From Rhizophagus clarus (lineage: Eukaryota > Glomeromycota > Glomeromycetes > Glomerales > Glomeraceae), in the NCBI GenBank assembly GCA_015698045.1, contig BLAL01000242.1, forward strand, positions 501,001 through 565,000: a DNA stretch of 64,000 nucleotides, written 5' to 3'. Within the stretch, counting starts at the first letter, position 1; each line of letters starts with the position of its first letter. The notes beneath the pieces were generated by a model. That model was given only the letters and a program-made list of their open reading frames with translations. It was not told the DNA's origin and searched no databases. The translations under genes were made by a program, and so were the position numbers. Below, one piece after another: positions 37,985 through 51,200 of this stretch.

Positions 37985-38179
37985 ATGGGCAACCTTTACA
38001 GGATCATGGTAGACATTACTCTGACTTGTCGTCTCCATCGAGACATCAAAAAAAATGTTGAGAAATTTAATATTAAGGTTGTAACCACCGATTCTATTAT
38101 TTCTCTTGAAGATAAAATTTATGACGCAGTTAAGAGTAAAGATGATAAAATCTTTTCTTGTATTGAGGCCAATATGTAA
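37985..38179 (+). CDS. Small open frame of 64 residues, unknown
   Basis: The frame starts MGNLYRIMVDITL and ends with a hydrophilic part DSIISLEDKIYDAVKSKDDK. It resembles a genuine short exon in composition. No domain is recognised and no continuing exon is obvious. It could equally be a remnant or chance. Confidence 0.25.
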   Translation: MGNLYRIMVDITLTCRLHRDIKKNVEKFNIKVVTTDSIISLEDKIYDAVKSKDDKIFSCIEANM

Positions 38180-38629
38180 ATTTAAAAAAATAAAAATAAA
38201 ATGAAGATAAAATTTTATTTTTTTAAAATAAAAATTTACTGCGGATTTATTATAAAAATGAAAATTCGGTGTTTTTAGCACTACCTTTATTTAACAATGG
38301 TCCCACTGAAATCTCGTGACCTTACTAGATCAGAAATAGGAATTTTATTTGACCATGCTCTGGCATAATTTATCCAGACTGAATTGATCATGGTTCTTTT
38401 TCATGTGATTGATTATAATTTATTGCGTCATCTCAAATTCTGCTGCGGAAAAACTGAACCTCAAAAGAAAACACTTTTCAAATAATTGTATACACTATAC
38501 AGTATATAGCCACGAAAAAAAACTGTTTTCGATAATATAGTTTATTGAATAATAATGATTTACCCTAGTAAGTATGGTACTAACTATACTCGGTATAGAT
38601 AAGATGCATGTTATAGTAATTATACTTCA

Positions 38630-39820
38630 GACTTTTTAATGGTGGATCATTTTTCTTTTCATTGAAAAAAAAATTTTTTTTGAATCAATTTTTTTATTTT
38701 TAAACTGGAATTTTTTATTTTAACTCTTTTTGTCAGTTATTTAAACCGAAAATTTCTTTTAATTATTTATTTTTTTCTTTTCAATAAAAGAATTTTTAAT
38801 TTTTAAGCCGGCAGAAAATTTTTTATTTATTTATTTATTATATTAAAAAAATGGCTTTCTTTTTTAAAGAAAAGATTTAATTATTACACGATTAGGTAAG
38901 AACGTATTATATGAAACCATGTTCTCATGAATTAGGTGAAAGTTGGGCGTGGAGTGCAGGATTTAAGGAACGTTAATGAAATTTTACTAACATTCCTTTT
39001 GATATCTTGTAGGTACCTACTGGACGTCTCGGATATTGGACTTCAGAACTCAAGATCAATGGAAGGACGAAATTAAGTAATGGATTTAGGAAACGTTAAT
39101 AAATTTTATTAGCATTTCTTCTATTTTTTTTCATTTGTAGGTACCTATCTGAACGTCTGGACGCAGATTTTGGCCTTGGATTTTGGAATAGAAGGTAAGT
39201 GTAGTGAATTGGGAGTTAGAAACGTCAATAGGACCATTATTGACATCTCATTTCATTTTTTTAACTGTAGGTACGGGGTGCCTCCTATTCTCCTACTTGG
39301 ATACCTTGGACCTCAAAAATCGGGATAAAAGGTCCAAGATCAAGAGTAACATTACTTGGAAATTTTTGTTTTTGTAGAGAACAGGGACGCGACCAATATG
39401 TCCTCCAGAGTTATTAGATGGTAAATTTATGAAGTCAATCAGAAATTTTTTAACATTAATGTTTATTTTATAGATAGTAAAATCATTCAAGCTGAATTTA
39501 TTATTTTATTATATTGATTATTTTTGATATTTTAAATATTGACAATTTATCACTTTTTTTTTTTATGTTGAATTTTCTTTTCTTAATAAATGTGGCTAGA
39601 AAAATTTTTTAAAAAATTTTTTTATTGAACGAGCAAGGTTTATCGAATAATCTAATGGCAACTTCATATGATCATTGTGTACTAAATTATAAAGTATAGC
39701 AGTATGATATTAAAAAAATTTCTATACTCAAAGTATAGTTAATTTGCAACTATACTGTATAGATTTCCATCAACTATACTATACAACATCGGAGTTTATA
39801 TCATACTCAATGACGTTTAA
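38630..39820. repeat. Repeat shared by units 2 and 3 (copy left of gene E), intron-like array
   Basis: This is the second copy of the block at 15650-16870, with acceptor-like GTAG sites at about 39010, 39140, 39270 and 39378 at nearly the same spacing. Just left of it, GGTACTAACTATACTCGGTATAG is the reverse complement of the motif left of the other copy (about 15490). The edge was therefore inverted or is a terminal repeat. Confidence 0.5.
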
Positions 39821-40923
39821 CCGCCTGTTTTTCGTCTTTCTTTTAACTCTGAATTGCCTTTCTTTACTTTTGGAACCTTAGCACCACAGCTTTGTTAGTT
39901 TTTTACGGGTAAAAACTACTACTCTTGGCAGAGCTATTTCTGATAAAAGTTTATGTTTTTATAAAATAAAATAAAATAATAAACGTACAAGTTAATTATT
40001 TAGAGAGAAAAGTATATATATGCACTATTTTATGACTCGTGTGCATTTTACTTCGTCTACTTTTCTTTTTTCTTCGTAAATTTTTTGGACAGAATGATTG
40101 GTGGAAAAAGTTTTCTTCTATGTTATTTAGTGAAAAAAAAAAAAAATAAAAATAAAAAAAAATTATTAGCTTAACTTTAATTATATAAATAATTCTGACT
40201 TTATTGTTTTAATTAAAACAAATGCTAATCTTTTTTAATTTAAAAAAATTAATATAAATTGAAATTAATTTTTAATCAAAAATGATCCATATCCGTCTTA
40301 CCAATTAATTATTTTTATATGTTATTTATTGGATCAAATCGTTCAATACACTCTGCCAGTTTTTATTATTTAAATATCGGAATGTCTAATCGGATGTTCG
40401 ATGCATGTCTAATTGTTTGTCAAACAATAAACCTGATCTGATTAAAACTTTGTATTTAATTTGAAAAATTTTAAGTCAACTGTTATAAATGCTTTATAAT
40501 TATGAATTAAAGGCATTTGTCAATATAGAAATATTTAGTTAGTTGAAGCTAATATTATGCGATTTAAAGTACATTCCGTAATAATTATTATTGGAACATA
40601 TTAAGATTTTTATTACCTAACATGCAAACCTAAATTTAGAGTTTTATTCAATTACAAACTGATTTTTATTATGTAAAAAAAAATGTTTACATATTACTCT
40701 ATAATCAGTGTTAAATGAAACTAATATTCTTAAATATAAGTGATAACTAATGATAAAAAAATAATAAAAATCGAGTACATTAAGTTTTTTTTTTCTTAAA
40801 CCTAATTTTACCTTAAACTTTTAGGCATTCATTTCCAAGAAATTAATTATATGCTGTAAGATGAAATAAGAATACTAAGAGATGAGACTAATAAAAAGTT
40901 GTAGGATGAAAAAAAAAATACAC

Positions 40924-43900
40924 TTACTTTGTAAAATCAGTAATTTCTACTGTACTATTGAAAAGATTTTTTGTAAAAGGATTAAGTAATCGAGATGTAT
41001 AAACAGCATGTGTATGAGTAGTTGGTTTGTTATTTTTAATTGATAAAAGATAATCTTTTCTGGATTCTTGTGTTTCTTTAAATTGCTCTTCAATTTTATA
41101 ATGATGTTCTTCTTTCTTAAATTCTTTGTCCAATGAATTATAAAATAATTCAATCTTTTCTTTTACATCAATAGTAAATGGTCTATTTTCTGGATTAGAA
41201 TCCCAACACTTTTTCATTAAATCAATATAATAAGTTGGTATAATTTGCTTATTTATTTCAGGTCTAATTCCATTGCATATATTTAATACTAAAACCTCAT
41301 CATGTGCACGATCATCAAAAGGTTGTCTTCCAGTTGCTACAACATACATAATCATACCGAAACTATATATATCTGCTGCTTGAGTATAAGGTTTTCTATT
41401 TAATACTTCAGGAGCTACATAAGGTATAACTCCATAAATATTTTTTTCATCAATGTCATCAATTTTTTTACATAATCCCATATCAGAAATACATGCATTA
41501 TAATTATCACTCATAAATAATATATTTCCTATATGAAAATCACGATGAACCATCTGTTTTTGATGAATTTCATAAAGACCGTTAATAATATCTCTCAATA
41601 CTTTTAATCCATTAAACCAATTAAAATTTTCATAATTTTTAACTAAATAACTATTGAAACTTCCACCTATTGCATATTCAAGAACCATGATATAGTCTTT
41701 TGTATCTGGGTTTTGAGATATTCCGTATATTTTAAGAACATTATATATTTTTTGATCTGAATATGCTTTAACCTATTAAATAATATAAGATGAATTTATA
41801 TGTAAAACTTGTTAAATAATTCTAAAGAAATTTCATACCTCATTTATAAATTCGTCAATACAATTCTGTGAATTGTGTAAACATTTTAAAGCAACTCTTG
41901 TATTGGGATTTCTCCTCCAATTTCTTGCAACAAGACTTTTTCTACAATCTAATAAACCATCTTTCCATATTGCTGAATATACTGTAGAAAAACCACCTTT
42001 GCCTATTTCTTTAATATCAAAAAACTGATCATATGGTATCCATTCAAATATTTTATAAGAATAACTAGAGTTGTAATCAATATTTAATTTCATTTCTTGA
42101 ACCAAATCATTAATTTTTTCATTTTCACAATTTGTTTGACATGACACACAACTTTTAAATTTATCGTACATTTTACCACAGTTTTCACAGTAATATCCAA
42201 TATTATAAACTAATATGTAATCTTTTGTGTTTGGATCTCGAGATATCCCGTAACTATTTTCCATTAAATATGAAATCTGTTAAAATGCAATGGACCATTA
42301 TATTAGTAAATATTAATAATTAAGTCAAACCTATATGAGAATTCATACCTTATTCAAAAAATCATCATTATTTCGTGAAATATTTGAATATTTTAATAAA
42401 ACCTTTTTATTTGATTTTCTTTTAAATTTCCTGTTTGGAATACTATAATATAATGAACCATCAGTCCATAACGCTATAGCAAAGTCACCTCTTCTTATTT
42501 CTTTAACATCAACAAATTTATGGTATGGTATCCATTCAAATACTTTGCCATTTCCATCGTATTTTAATTGGTATTTCTGAATCAAACCGTCAAGTTTTTC
42601 ATTTCCACTAGTCCAGTCTGTCAAGTTATTTTTTAAATATTCCATATGACATTTACACCATTTTTGATCATGTTTTTCATATTCATTACCACATTTTTCA
42701 CAACGTTTATCCAAATAATCATTATTAAAAACTAAAACATAAACCTTCGTATCCTGATTTTGAGATACTCCATAGTATATCTCATTTGTTAAATACGATT
42801 CAATCTAATAGAAATATAAAACAAATCAATATTATATTAATAAAGCAGATTCTAAAGAAATTTAAAATACCTTAATTATAAATTCATCAGTAATATTTTG
42901 GGAATAATACAAATATTTTAAACAAACTTTTTTATACGATGTTCTCATCCATTTCTTTTCATGAGTATTATAATTTAATGAACCTTTATTCCATATTGCA
43001 GTAGTTAAACAATTATCTCCTATTTCTTTAATTTCACTAAGCTCACTATATGGTATCCACTCAAATACATTAGAACTTTCATTACTAATTTTTAATTGCA
43101 TTTTCTGAATGAACCCATCAATTTTTCCATTCCCACTTGTCCAATTTATAAAATTACTTTTTAAATAGTTTATTTGACATGATTCACACCAATTATGATT
43201 TAGTTTAATGTATTCTTTATTACATACTTCACAATATTTTTTATTATATTTATGATGAACCACCAAAATATATTCTTTTGTAATTGGATTTTGAGATATC
43301 CCATAACTATCATATAATATAGTAACCTATTAAACATACAAAAAAAAATTATTAATATCTATAAATGAATAAATGATGTTTACATAAAATTCATACCTCT
43401 TTAAAAAATTCATCAGTAATATTTTGTGAGTTTAAATATTTTAAAACAACTTTTCTATATGGTTCTTTCATCCATTCCTTTTTAATAATATCATAACGCA
43501 ATCGCCCTTCCTTCCAAATAGCTACGGAAAATCCACCTTTTCTTATTTCTTTAATATCAATAAACTCATTGAATGGTATCCACTCAAATATTAAATCATA
43601 ACTTGTCTTAATATTTAATTGCCTTTGTTGAATAAATTTATCAATTTTTTCATTTCCACTAGCCCAGTTTGTAAAATTATTTTTTAGACGATTTATATGA
43701 CATGATTTACACCATTTATTCTCTCTATCATTATATCTTTGGCCAGAATCTTTATAATCTTTATAATCATATTCATATTTATCACCACACTTTTTACAAT
43801 TATAACGTTCAAAATTTTCCTTACTAAAAACCAAAATATAATCTTTTGTATCTGGGTTTTGAGATATTCCATAATTTCCTTTAAAAAGTAAATATGAATT

Positions 43901-44311
43901 AACCTATAAAATACAAAAAATCAGTATTATCCTAATATTCAAAGTGACTATAAAATTTAATACCTCATTTATAAATTCATCAGTAATAATTTTTGAGTCA
44001 TATAAATATTTTAACATAACTTCCTCATATGACGATCTTATCCATTCCTCATCATTTCCATTATAACTTAATGGGCCTTCCTTCCATACTGCCGTAGCAA
44101 AATTACTTATTCTTGTCCCTTTAATCTCAATAAACTTGTCGTATGGTATCCATTCAAATATTGCATCAATATGTTCTAATAACTTACATATTTTTTTCCC
44201 CCTACATTTTATTTCATAATATTCATATTCTAATTGCTTTTTTTGAATGAATTTGTCGATTATTTCATTCCCACTGGTCCAATTTGCAAAAGTTTTTGTA
44301 AAATAATCCAT
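40924..44311 (-). CDS. Kinase gene E: serial N-lobe protein kinase, six exons
   Basis: Exons 44311-43964, 43903-43397, 43326-42871, 42804-42349, 42276-41839 and 41772-40924, all phase 0, give about 1,017 residues. It is nearest to gene C overall (same exon-1 insertion, same RKGGFSVAIW in exon 2, same C-lobe), but the first half of exon 2 (YNCKKCGDKYEYDYKDYKD) and the exon-5 stretch RNWRRNPNT match gene A. The gene therefore looks like a mosaic. The fifth N-lobe has GKGGFSTVYSAIW and VALK; the C-lobe has HRDFHIGN, DMG and APE. As in C, the terminal stop overlaps GTAAGTG, with a potential 74-bp intron (40854-40927). The CArG box present upstream of B, C, D and F is missing; a short palindromic insertion lies about 90 bp upstream instead. 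Confidence 0.9.
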
Positions 44312-44402
44312 TGAATAATAGATTTTGAACGAAAAAAAAATGAAAAATATCAACTTTCGCTTGTATTTATTAAAAAGATATACAAGATTATGGCGTAATT
44401 GT

Positions 44403-44480
44403 GCACCCCAGTCGCGCCATCATAACCTTTTATAAAAGGTTAATCTGGGGTGCCTCAGGTTACCTTTTATAAAAGGCTAT
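44403..44480. repeat. Palindromic insertion upstream of gene E
   Basis: GCACCCCAG (44403-44411) and CTGGGGTGC (44445-44453) enclose the perfect 18-bp palindrome AACCTTTTATAAAAGGTT (44424-44441). CCTTTTATAAAAGG recurs at about 44463. The insertion replaces the upstream landmarks seen in the other genes right after GGCGTAATTGTGCA. Hairpin formation is likely. It is probably a tiny MITE. Confidence 0.6.
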
Positions 44481-44945
44481 GTATATCCATGGGTGATCAT
44501 GGGTGATTAATAGTATATCCCATGGGTAATCATGGATGATTAATAAGAAAATAGAAAATCTTCGCGCTCATCTATGAGCGCAAATAATTTTAGCCGAATC
44601 CATAATTCTGGCCAATTCTACCCCGCTTTAACGAACCCCCAATTTGGGAAATTAAATAATTCCAAATGCGTAATTCTGGCCGAAACTATATACTTATTTC
44701 GGCTGGAATTTCGGATTTCGGAATTTCATTTACTAAAACGTGATCAACTTATTAGTCTTATTACAGTTACTTTTTTGAAGAATAATTAAGACTTAAAAGA
44801 AATTAAAAATTTAGCCTTGTTGAATGAAGCAAATTAACACCTCTAAGGCTCTAAATAATCTATCATCAATTATTATACTATCTTAACATAGAGTGATTAA
44901 CTGATTATATAAACCGTTTCTGTTACATTAACATAAAATTGAGTA
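44481..44945. other. E-F spacer, left part, with short repeats
   Basis: Near-repeats of CATGGGTGAT and GTGATTAATA occur at 44490-44540. At about 44593-44705 a small inverted-repeat segment contains AATTCTGGCC twice (AGCCGAAT ... ATTTCGGCT). From about 44730 the sequence rejoins the shared spacer (ACTAAAACGTGATCAACTT). No gene is seen. Confidence 0.4.
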
Positions 44946-47186
44946 TCTATATAACTAAAAAAAAAATGTCATATTTAGATTACCCCGTATAAATAATTTA
45001 AATTGTGCTAGGCGTGATTTGCCTGCGCCTGATCTTCTGTTTTTATAGTTAGAAATTTGATCGGCAAATTCATATTAGTTATTTTTGGTTCCTATTAGTT
45101 GATGTTTTTACTAATGTTAATAAGTAGCGGATAATTAAGTTTTTTTTGGTAATTAGTAATTTCGAGTTACAAACTTATGATGCATTTGCGCCAGATATTA
45201 GTAACCGGTTACAAATTTTTTTTCTTTTTTTTTTTTTTTTTTTTATTTTTATTTACACACGTCCTCCTTGGATCAGTAGATAATTATTTTTTTAGTTTTT
45301 TTTTATTCTTTTAGCAATCGTTTTTAATATTTCATTTTTCTCTTTTGTAGGCTTCATTAACACCAAAACAGCTGACAAAATTGATAATTGATGATTTTTG
45401 CAATGATGCCACTTTACGTTCTTTAAATTTCACCAGCTAATTCACCAAGTAGAAACTCTGAAGTTTTTATTCAAAATTTTTTTTAATATTATTTTTCTAA
45501 GTGGTTTTCTTTTTTTTTAATAGATATCAGCTCTATTTAATTCGATCTTTTGGACTTTGTGGATAACTATTATAGTCTCAAAGCTTTCAGTTTGCTTTGA
45601 AACTTTTTTTAAAACTTTTTTTAATATCTTTTATTCTAAACTTTTTTTCTAAGTTTTCTTTTTTTTTTTTATAGATATTATGGACCTTTTTTTTTTAGTG
45701 ACTGGTTTCTGTAACTTCAGCATAACAATTCATCCTGTAAACACGTGTATTTTGAAAGTCATTAATTGTAATAACACATTTAACATTGTCAGATAATGAA
45801 AAACATTCAGTTGAATTTCTTTGGATGCAGATTTTGGTATATAGGCAAGGATTTGATAGATTCTGATAGGTAATTGTAAGATTTTTTTTCAATTAATTTA
45901 TTTAATGAAACATTAATTAACATTTCGATTATTTTGTTTTAGATGGAACTTATTTTTATTCATAATCCATTGACTATAAAATTTCACAAAATTTAAAAAA
46001 AATATAATGATGAATTATGATTTTTGAAACTCTTGGACATGGATTTTGATAAAAGTGGAAATATTATAAATTGTTATACAAAGTATTTATTGATATTTTG
46101 TTTTGTCACTTTTTCTTTATGAAAGTTTTATGTTGGGTTTAGGTGAATTGAATTTCGATGATTAGTTTTTTATAGGTTTTTAATAAAATGTTTCTCATAT
46201 TTCATTTTTCTTCTTTTTGTAGGCTGACAGTTTTTTGAAGTATTTAGAAAATGGTAAGTTTTGCAACAGATGTTGTAAAACTTTAATTTTTATTAACTTT
46301 TTTTAAATTGGAAACATTTATTAACATTTCTTGATTTTTTTTTATAGATTCAGATTCCAATATTGGGAAATTAGATGGTAAGCTTCACTGTAAACCTAAT
46401 CTTATTTTGATTTTTTCTAATTAGAAACGTTACTAATGTTTACATATATTTTTTGTTTGTAGACTTTAGTATTAAAACTCTAGAAATACCAAAATGGCAA
46501 GTTTTACAATGTGAACTTATTATTTAATTAATTAGAAACGTTAATTAACATTTCCTAAAATTTTTTTTTAGGTTTTGGCATCAGAATACTAGAAACTTTA
46601 AAGTGGTAAGTCTTGCAATTTTTAGTTACAAAACTTTAATTTTTTATTAATTCTCTTTAATTTCTTTATTTCTTTTCTATAGTTTTTCAGGTTCAAGATA
46701 CTGAAGCACAAAAATATATAGTAAGTTTGCAACACCACCATTTTTTACTTTTTTTTAACAAATGTTAACTTACACATTCATTATTCTTTCGTAGATTACT
46801 TTTGGTTCCTTTCAGTTATTGGATTCTGGTAAGTTTGAAATTGTTCAAAACTTAATTTTTTAATGTTTTTTTCTTTTTAAAATGGAAAATGCTAAGCTTC
46901 ACAAGTTTCGCAAAACTTATTAATTTTAACTCTTTTACTAATGGTTTGCTCACTTCTTTATAGATTTCAAGTCGGAAATATATATTAGTATTTGTTAATA
47001 TTTATTATACAATTATTTCTATTTTTGTTATTTTTTTTGGATAGATCAAAAATTGGCAGTTCATTTTGCTAACACTAATACAGTAAGTAATTAATAAATT
47101 ACATGTAATTGCTATATTGGCATTACTTCCTTTTAATATATTATATTGATTTAAATGCTCATTGCGAAGCAATGGGCGGCTGCTAG
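44946..47186 (+). mobile_element. Non-autonomous Helitron with intron-like units
   Basis: The 3' end shows the Helitron signature: a 9-bp-stem hairpin GCTCATTGC-GAA-GCAATGGGC (47157-47177) a few bases before CTAG (47183-47186), then T. The 5' end is put at TCTATATAAC (44946) following A, fitting A/T target insertion without duplication. The matching place in unit 2 (about 22880-22910) lacks the element. No Rep/helicase frame is present. Inside, from about 45350, polypyrimidine-AG acceptors and GTAAG-type donors alternate at least eight times with 30-40-nt pieces between. Confidence 0.7.
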
Positions 47187-48266
47187 TTTTATTCTAATGA
47201 ATATTTATTTTCAATAACAAATTACTTAGCATATAATTAATTATAATTAAAATACATCGTAGGATTACGAGATTTCTTCACAATTATAATAATATTATAG
47301 TGATTTGATAATTGACATTAGATTACAATATGATGAATTTTTTTTAATCCTGCCCTGGTAGTAAAGAAATGTTTAACATATGATTCACAACTTACGATTT
47401 ATATGATGAATAGGTAGTGAAAATAACAAAAGATATTGAATGTGTTGAATATATATTAAATGTATTATGATGTGTATGTGAAATTAGTACAGGTTTTAAG
47501 AAATTATTAATTCCCGTCTTTTTGAAAGAATTTTCAAGAATTTATAATAAAAAATGTACATTTTAAGCAATTTAAAATCACAGAAATTAAATATGTCTAA
47601 TCAAATGGACTGAAATCACCTGCTATGATGTTTGCTATTACTTAGTAAACACTAGTGTTGCCTGCCGTAAATAGTTGTAAGTCCAAATATCAAGTAATTA
47701 TAATGGTTGTAAATCAGAATTATCATCTTTCAGTTAACCACAATAGCATAGTATTTACAATCAAATTACAACTTATGTTTATAATATTACAATACGCTTA
47801 GGTTGTAATTCGAATATAATAATTATTACTTACGGCACGCAACCTTAGTAAACACAGTATAGTTTTTTAAAAATTAGAATTTTACTCGATTACAGGCTGA
47901 TTTTATTAAGTAAATAAAGGTTATACATTATTTAATAGATAGTGTTAAAAAAAATTAACGTTCATAACTTTAAAGTAGAATAACAAAAATTTAATGATAA
48001 GAAATGATGATAACAAATTGATTAAGTATCTAGAAATATCTTTTTTTTTTGTTGATAAACTAAAAATATAATGTAAATTTAATTCTGCGTTCTTTAATTT
48101 AAATTTACGTTATTTATATAAGATTTTAACATTAAATTTTTAAACTATGGTATTTTCCAAGATAGTGTTATAATATAAAATAAAAGTAAGAGATAAGATA
48201 AATAAAAAACGTACCGAAATAAAAATATAATTACTTTGTAAACCAGTAATTTCCACTGTACTATAA
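47187..48266. other. E-F spacer, right part
   Basis: Apart from the MITE at 47653-47843 this part aligns closely with 22900-23774. No gene is seen. Confidence 0.5.
47653..47843. mobile_element. MITE with 12-bp flanking duplication, unit 3 only
   Basis: CTTAGTAAACAC occurs immediately left (47641-47652) and right (47844-47855), while the unit 2 copy (about 23360) has it once. The ends are GTTGCCTGCCGTAA and, reverse-complemented, GTTGCGTGCCGTAA. The interior is AT-rich with TTGTAA motifs and no frame. A duplication of 12 bp is unusual for TIR elements, so the true border may lie a few bases inside. Confidence 0.75.
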
Positions 48267-51200
48267 CTAAGAAAGTTTTTTTGTAAAAGGATTAAGTAAC
48301 CGAGATGTGTAAACAGCTTGTGCATGAATTGTTGATTTGTTATTGTTAAGCGTTAAGAAATTTTCTTTTCTGTATTCTTGCGTTTCTTTAAATTGTTTTT
48401 CAATTTCATAGTGTTGCTGCTCCTTCTTAAATTCCTGATCTAGTGAATTATAAAATAATTCAATTATTTCATTTATTTCAAGAGAATTCGGTCTATTATC
48501 CGGGCTTAAATCCCAACACCTTTTCATTAAATCAATATAACATTTTGGTACAAGTTTCTCATTTACTTCAGGTCTAATTCCATTATTTATATTTAATATT
48601 AAAATCTCATCATGAGCACAATTAATAAAAGGTTGTCTTCCAGTTGCTATAACATACATAATCATACCAAAACTATATATGTCTGCTGCTTGAGTATAAG
48701 GTTTTCCTTTTAATATTTCAGGTGCTACATAAGGTATAACTCCATAAATATTTGTTTCATTAATATCATCAATTCTTCTACATAATTCCATATCAGAAAC
48801 ACAGGCACTATCACGAACCTCATATTTATGATCAAGCATTCTAAGAAATTCTATATAAAAAATACTATCACTACCAAGATATCTGTATTTATCATCATGA
48901 ATTTTTGTAAATAATACATTTCCAATATGTAAATCACGATGTATCATCTGTTTTTGATGAATTTTGCTAAGACCATTAAAAACATCTTTCAATACTCTTA
49001 ATCCATTAAACCAATCAAATTTTTCATAATTTTTATCTAAATAATTATTAAAATTTCCACCTTCTGCATACTCAAGTACCATGATATAATCCTTCGTATC
49101 TGGATTTTGAGATATTCCATATATTTTAAGAATATTATTTATTTTTTGATTTGGATAAGCTTTAACCTATTAACAATAATATACGTATTAATTTATGTAT
49201 AAAATATTTAATATTTAAATAATTTCAGTTAATACCTTGTTTATAAATTCATCAAGAAAATTTTGTGAGTTGTGTAAACATTTTAGAGCAACCTTTTTAT
49301 TTGGTTCTCTTTCCCAATCTCCCACTATATAACACAATGAGCCATCTTTCCATATTGCGGAATATACTATAGAAAAACCGCCTTTACCTATTTCTTTAAT
49401 ATCATCAAACTGATCATATGGTATCCATTCAAATATTATAGAATTACTAGCTTTATGATCAATGTTTAATTTCATTTCTTGAATTAAATCATTAATTTTT
49501 TTATTTTCATGACTTATTTGACATAACATGCAGCTTTTAGTATTTATTTCAAATTCATTATCATACTCTTTGCCACATTTTTCGCAATAATATTTGAGTT
49601 GAAGAATCAAGATATAATCCTTTGTATTCGGATCTTGTGATATTCCATAACCTTTTTCAATTAAATAATTAATCTGTTGTAATATAATAATTTTTATATT
49701 AATAATTATAACAATTAATGGTTTTATAATTAAAATCAACATAAAAAATTTATACCTCAGATAAAAATTCGTTATTAATATTTTGTGAATTAGATAGATA
49801 TTTTAATATAACTTTTTTGTTTAATTTCCTTTTATATTTCCTGTTCAAGTAATTATAATATAATGGACCATCCGTCCATATTGATATGGCCAAGCCATCT
49901 TCTCCTATTTTATTAATATTAATAAACTTGTCATATGGTATCCATTCAAATACTGTGCTATGTCCATTGTATTTTAATTGATATTTCTGAATCAAACTAT
50001 CAATTTTTTCATTGCCACTAGTCCAGTTTGTAAAGTCATTTTTTAAATATTCCGAGCGACATTTACACCATCTATGCTTATTTTCGCAATACATACTATT
50101 ATTACAACTAGTATTTTCATATTTATTACCACATTTCTCGCAATAATCATCAAAATAGTCATTCTTAAAAACTAAAATATAATCTTTTGTAACTGGGTTT
50201 TGAGATACTCCATAGCATATTTCATTTGTTAAAACTGATTCACCCTACAAAATACAATAAATAAATTAATGAATGTATCAATATTCTAATTAAATTATAG
50301 AAAATCATGTTACCTTATTTATAAACTCATCAGTATCTTCTTGTGATAAATATTTCAGACAAACTTTTCCATATGTTGTTCTCATCCATCTCATTTTATT
50401 AATATCAAAATACAATGGGCCTTCTTTCCATATTGCTGTAGTATATCCTATTTCTTTGATATCAATAAACTCATTATATGGTATCCATTCAAATACATTA
50501 GAACTTTCATTACTAATTTTTAATTGCATTTTCTGTATAAACTCATCAATTTTTTCATTTCCACTTGACCAATTTATAAAATTATTTTTTAAGTAATTTA
50601 TTTGACATGATTCACACCAATTATGATCTGGTTTAATATATTCTTTATCGCATTTTACACAATATTTTTTATAATATTCATGATGAATCACCAAAATATA
50701 ATCTTTTGTATTTGGATTTTGCGATATCCCATAACTATCATATAATACAGTAACCTATTTGGACATATAAAAAAAAAATTATTATTAGCCTCTAAAAAAT
50801 AAATAAATATTCGTAGTAAATTCATACCTCTTTTAAAAATTCATCAGTAATATTTTGTAAATTGGATAAATATTTTAATGCAACTTTTTTATATGATTCT
50901 TTCATCCATTCCTTTTCAATAATATCATAACGTAATGGACCTTCCTTCCAAATTGCTACAGAAAATCCGTCTTTTCTTATTTCTTTAATTTCTATAAACT
51001 CATTGAATGGTATCCATTCAAATATTAAATCAAAACTTGTCTTAATATTTAATCGCCTCTGTTGAATAAAATTATCGATTTTTTCGTTTCCACTAGCCCA
51101 ATTTGTATAATTATTTTTTAGATGATTTATATGACATGATTTGCACCATTTATACTCATTATCTTTACAATATTGGCTATAATCTTTATAATCTAAATGA

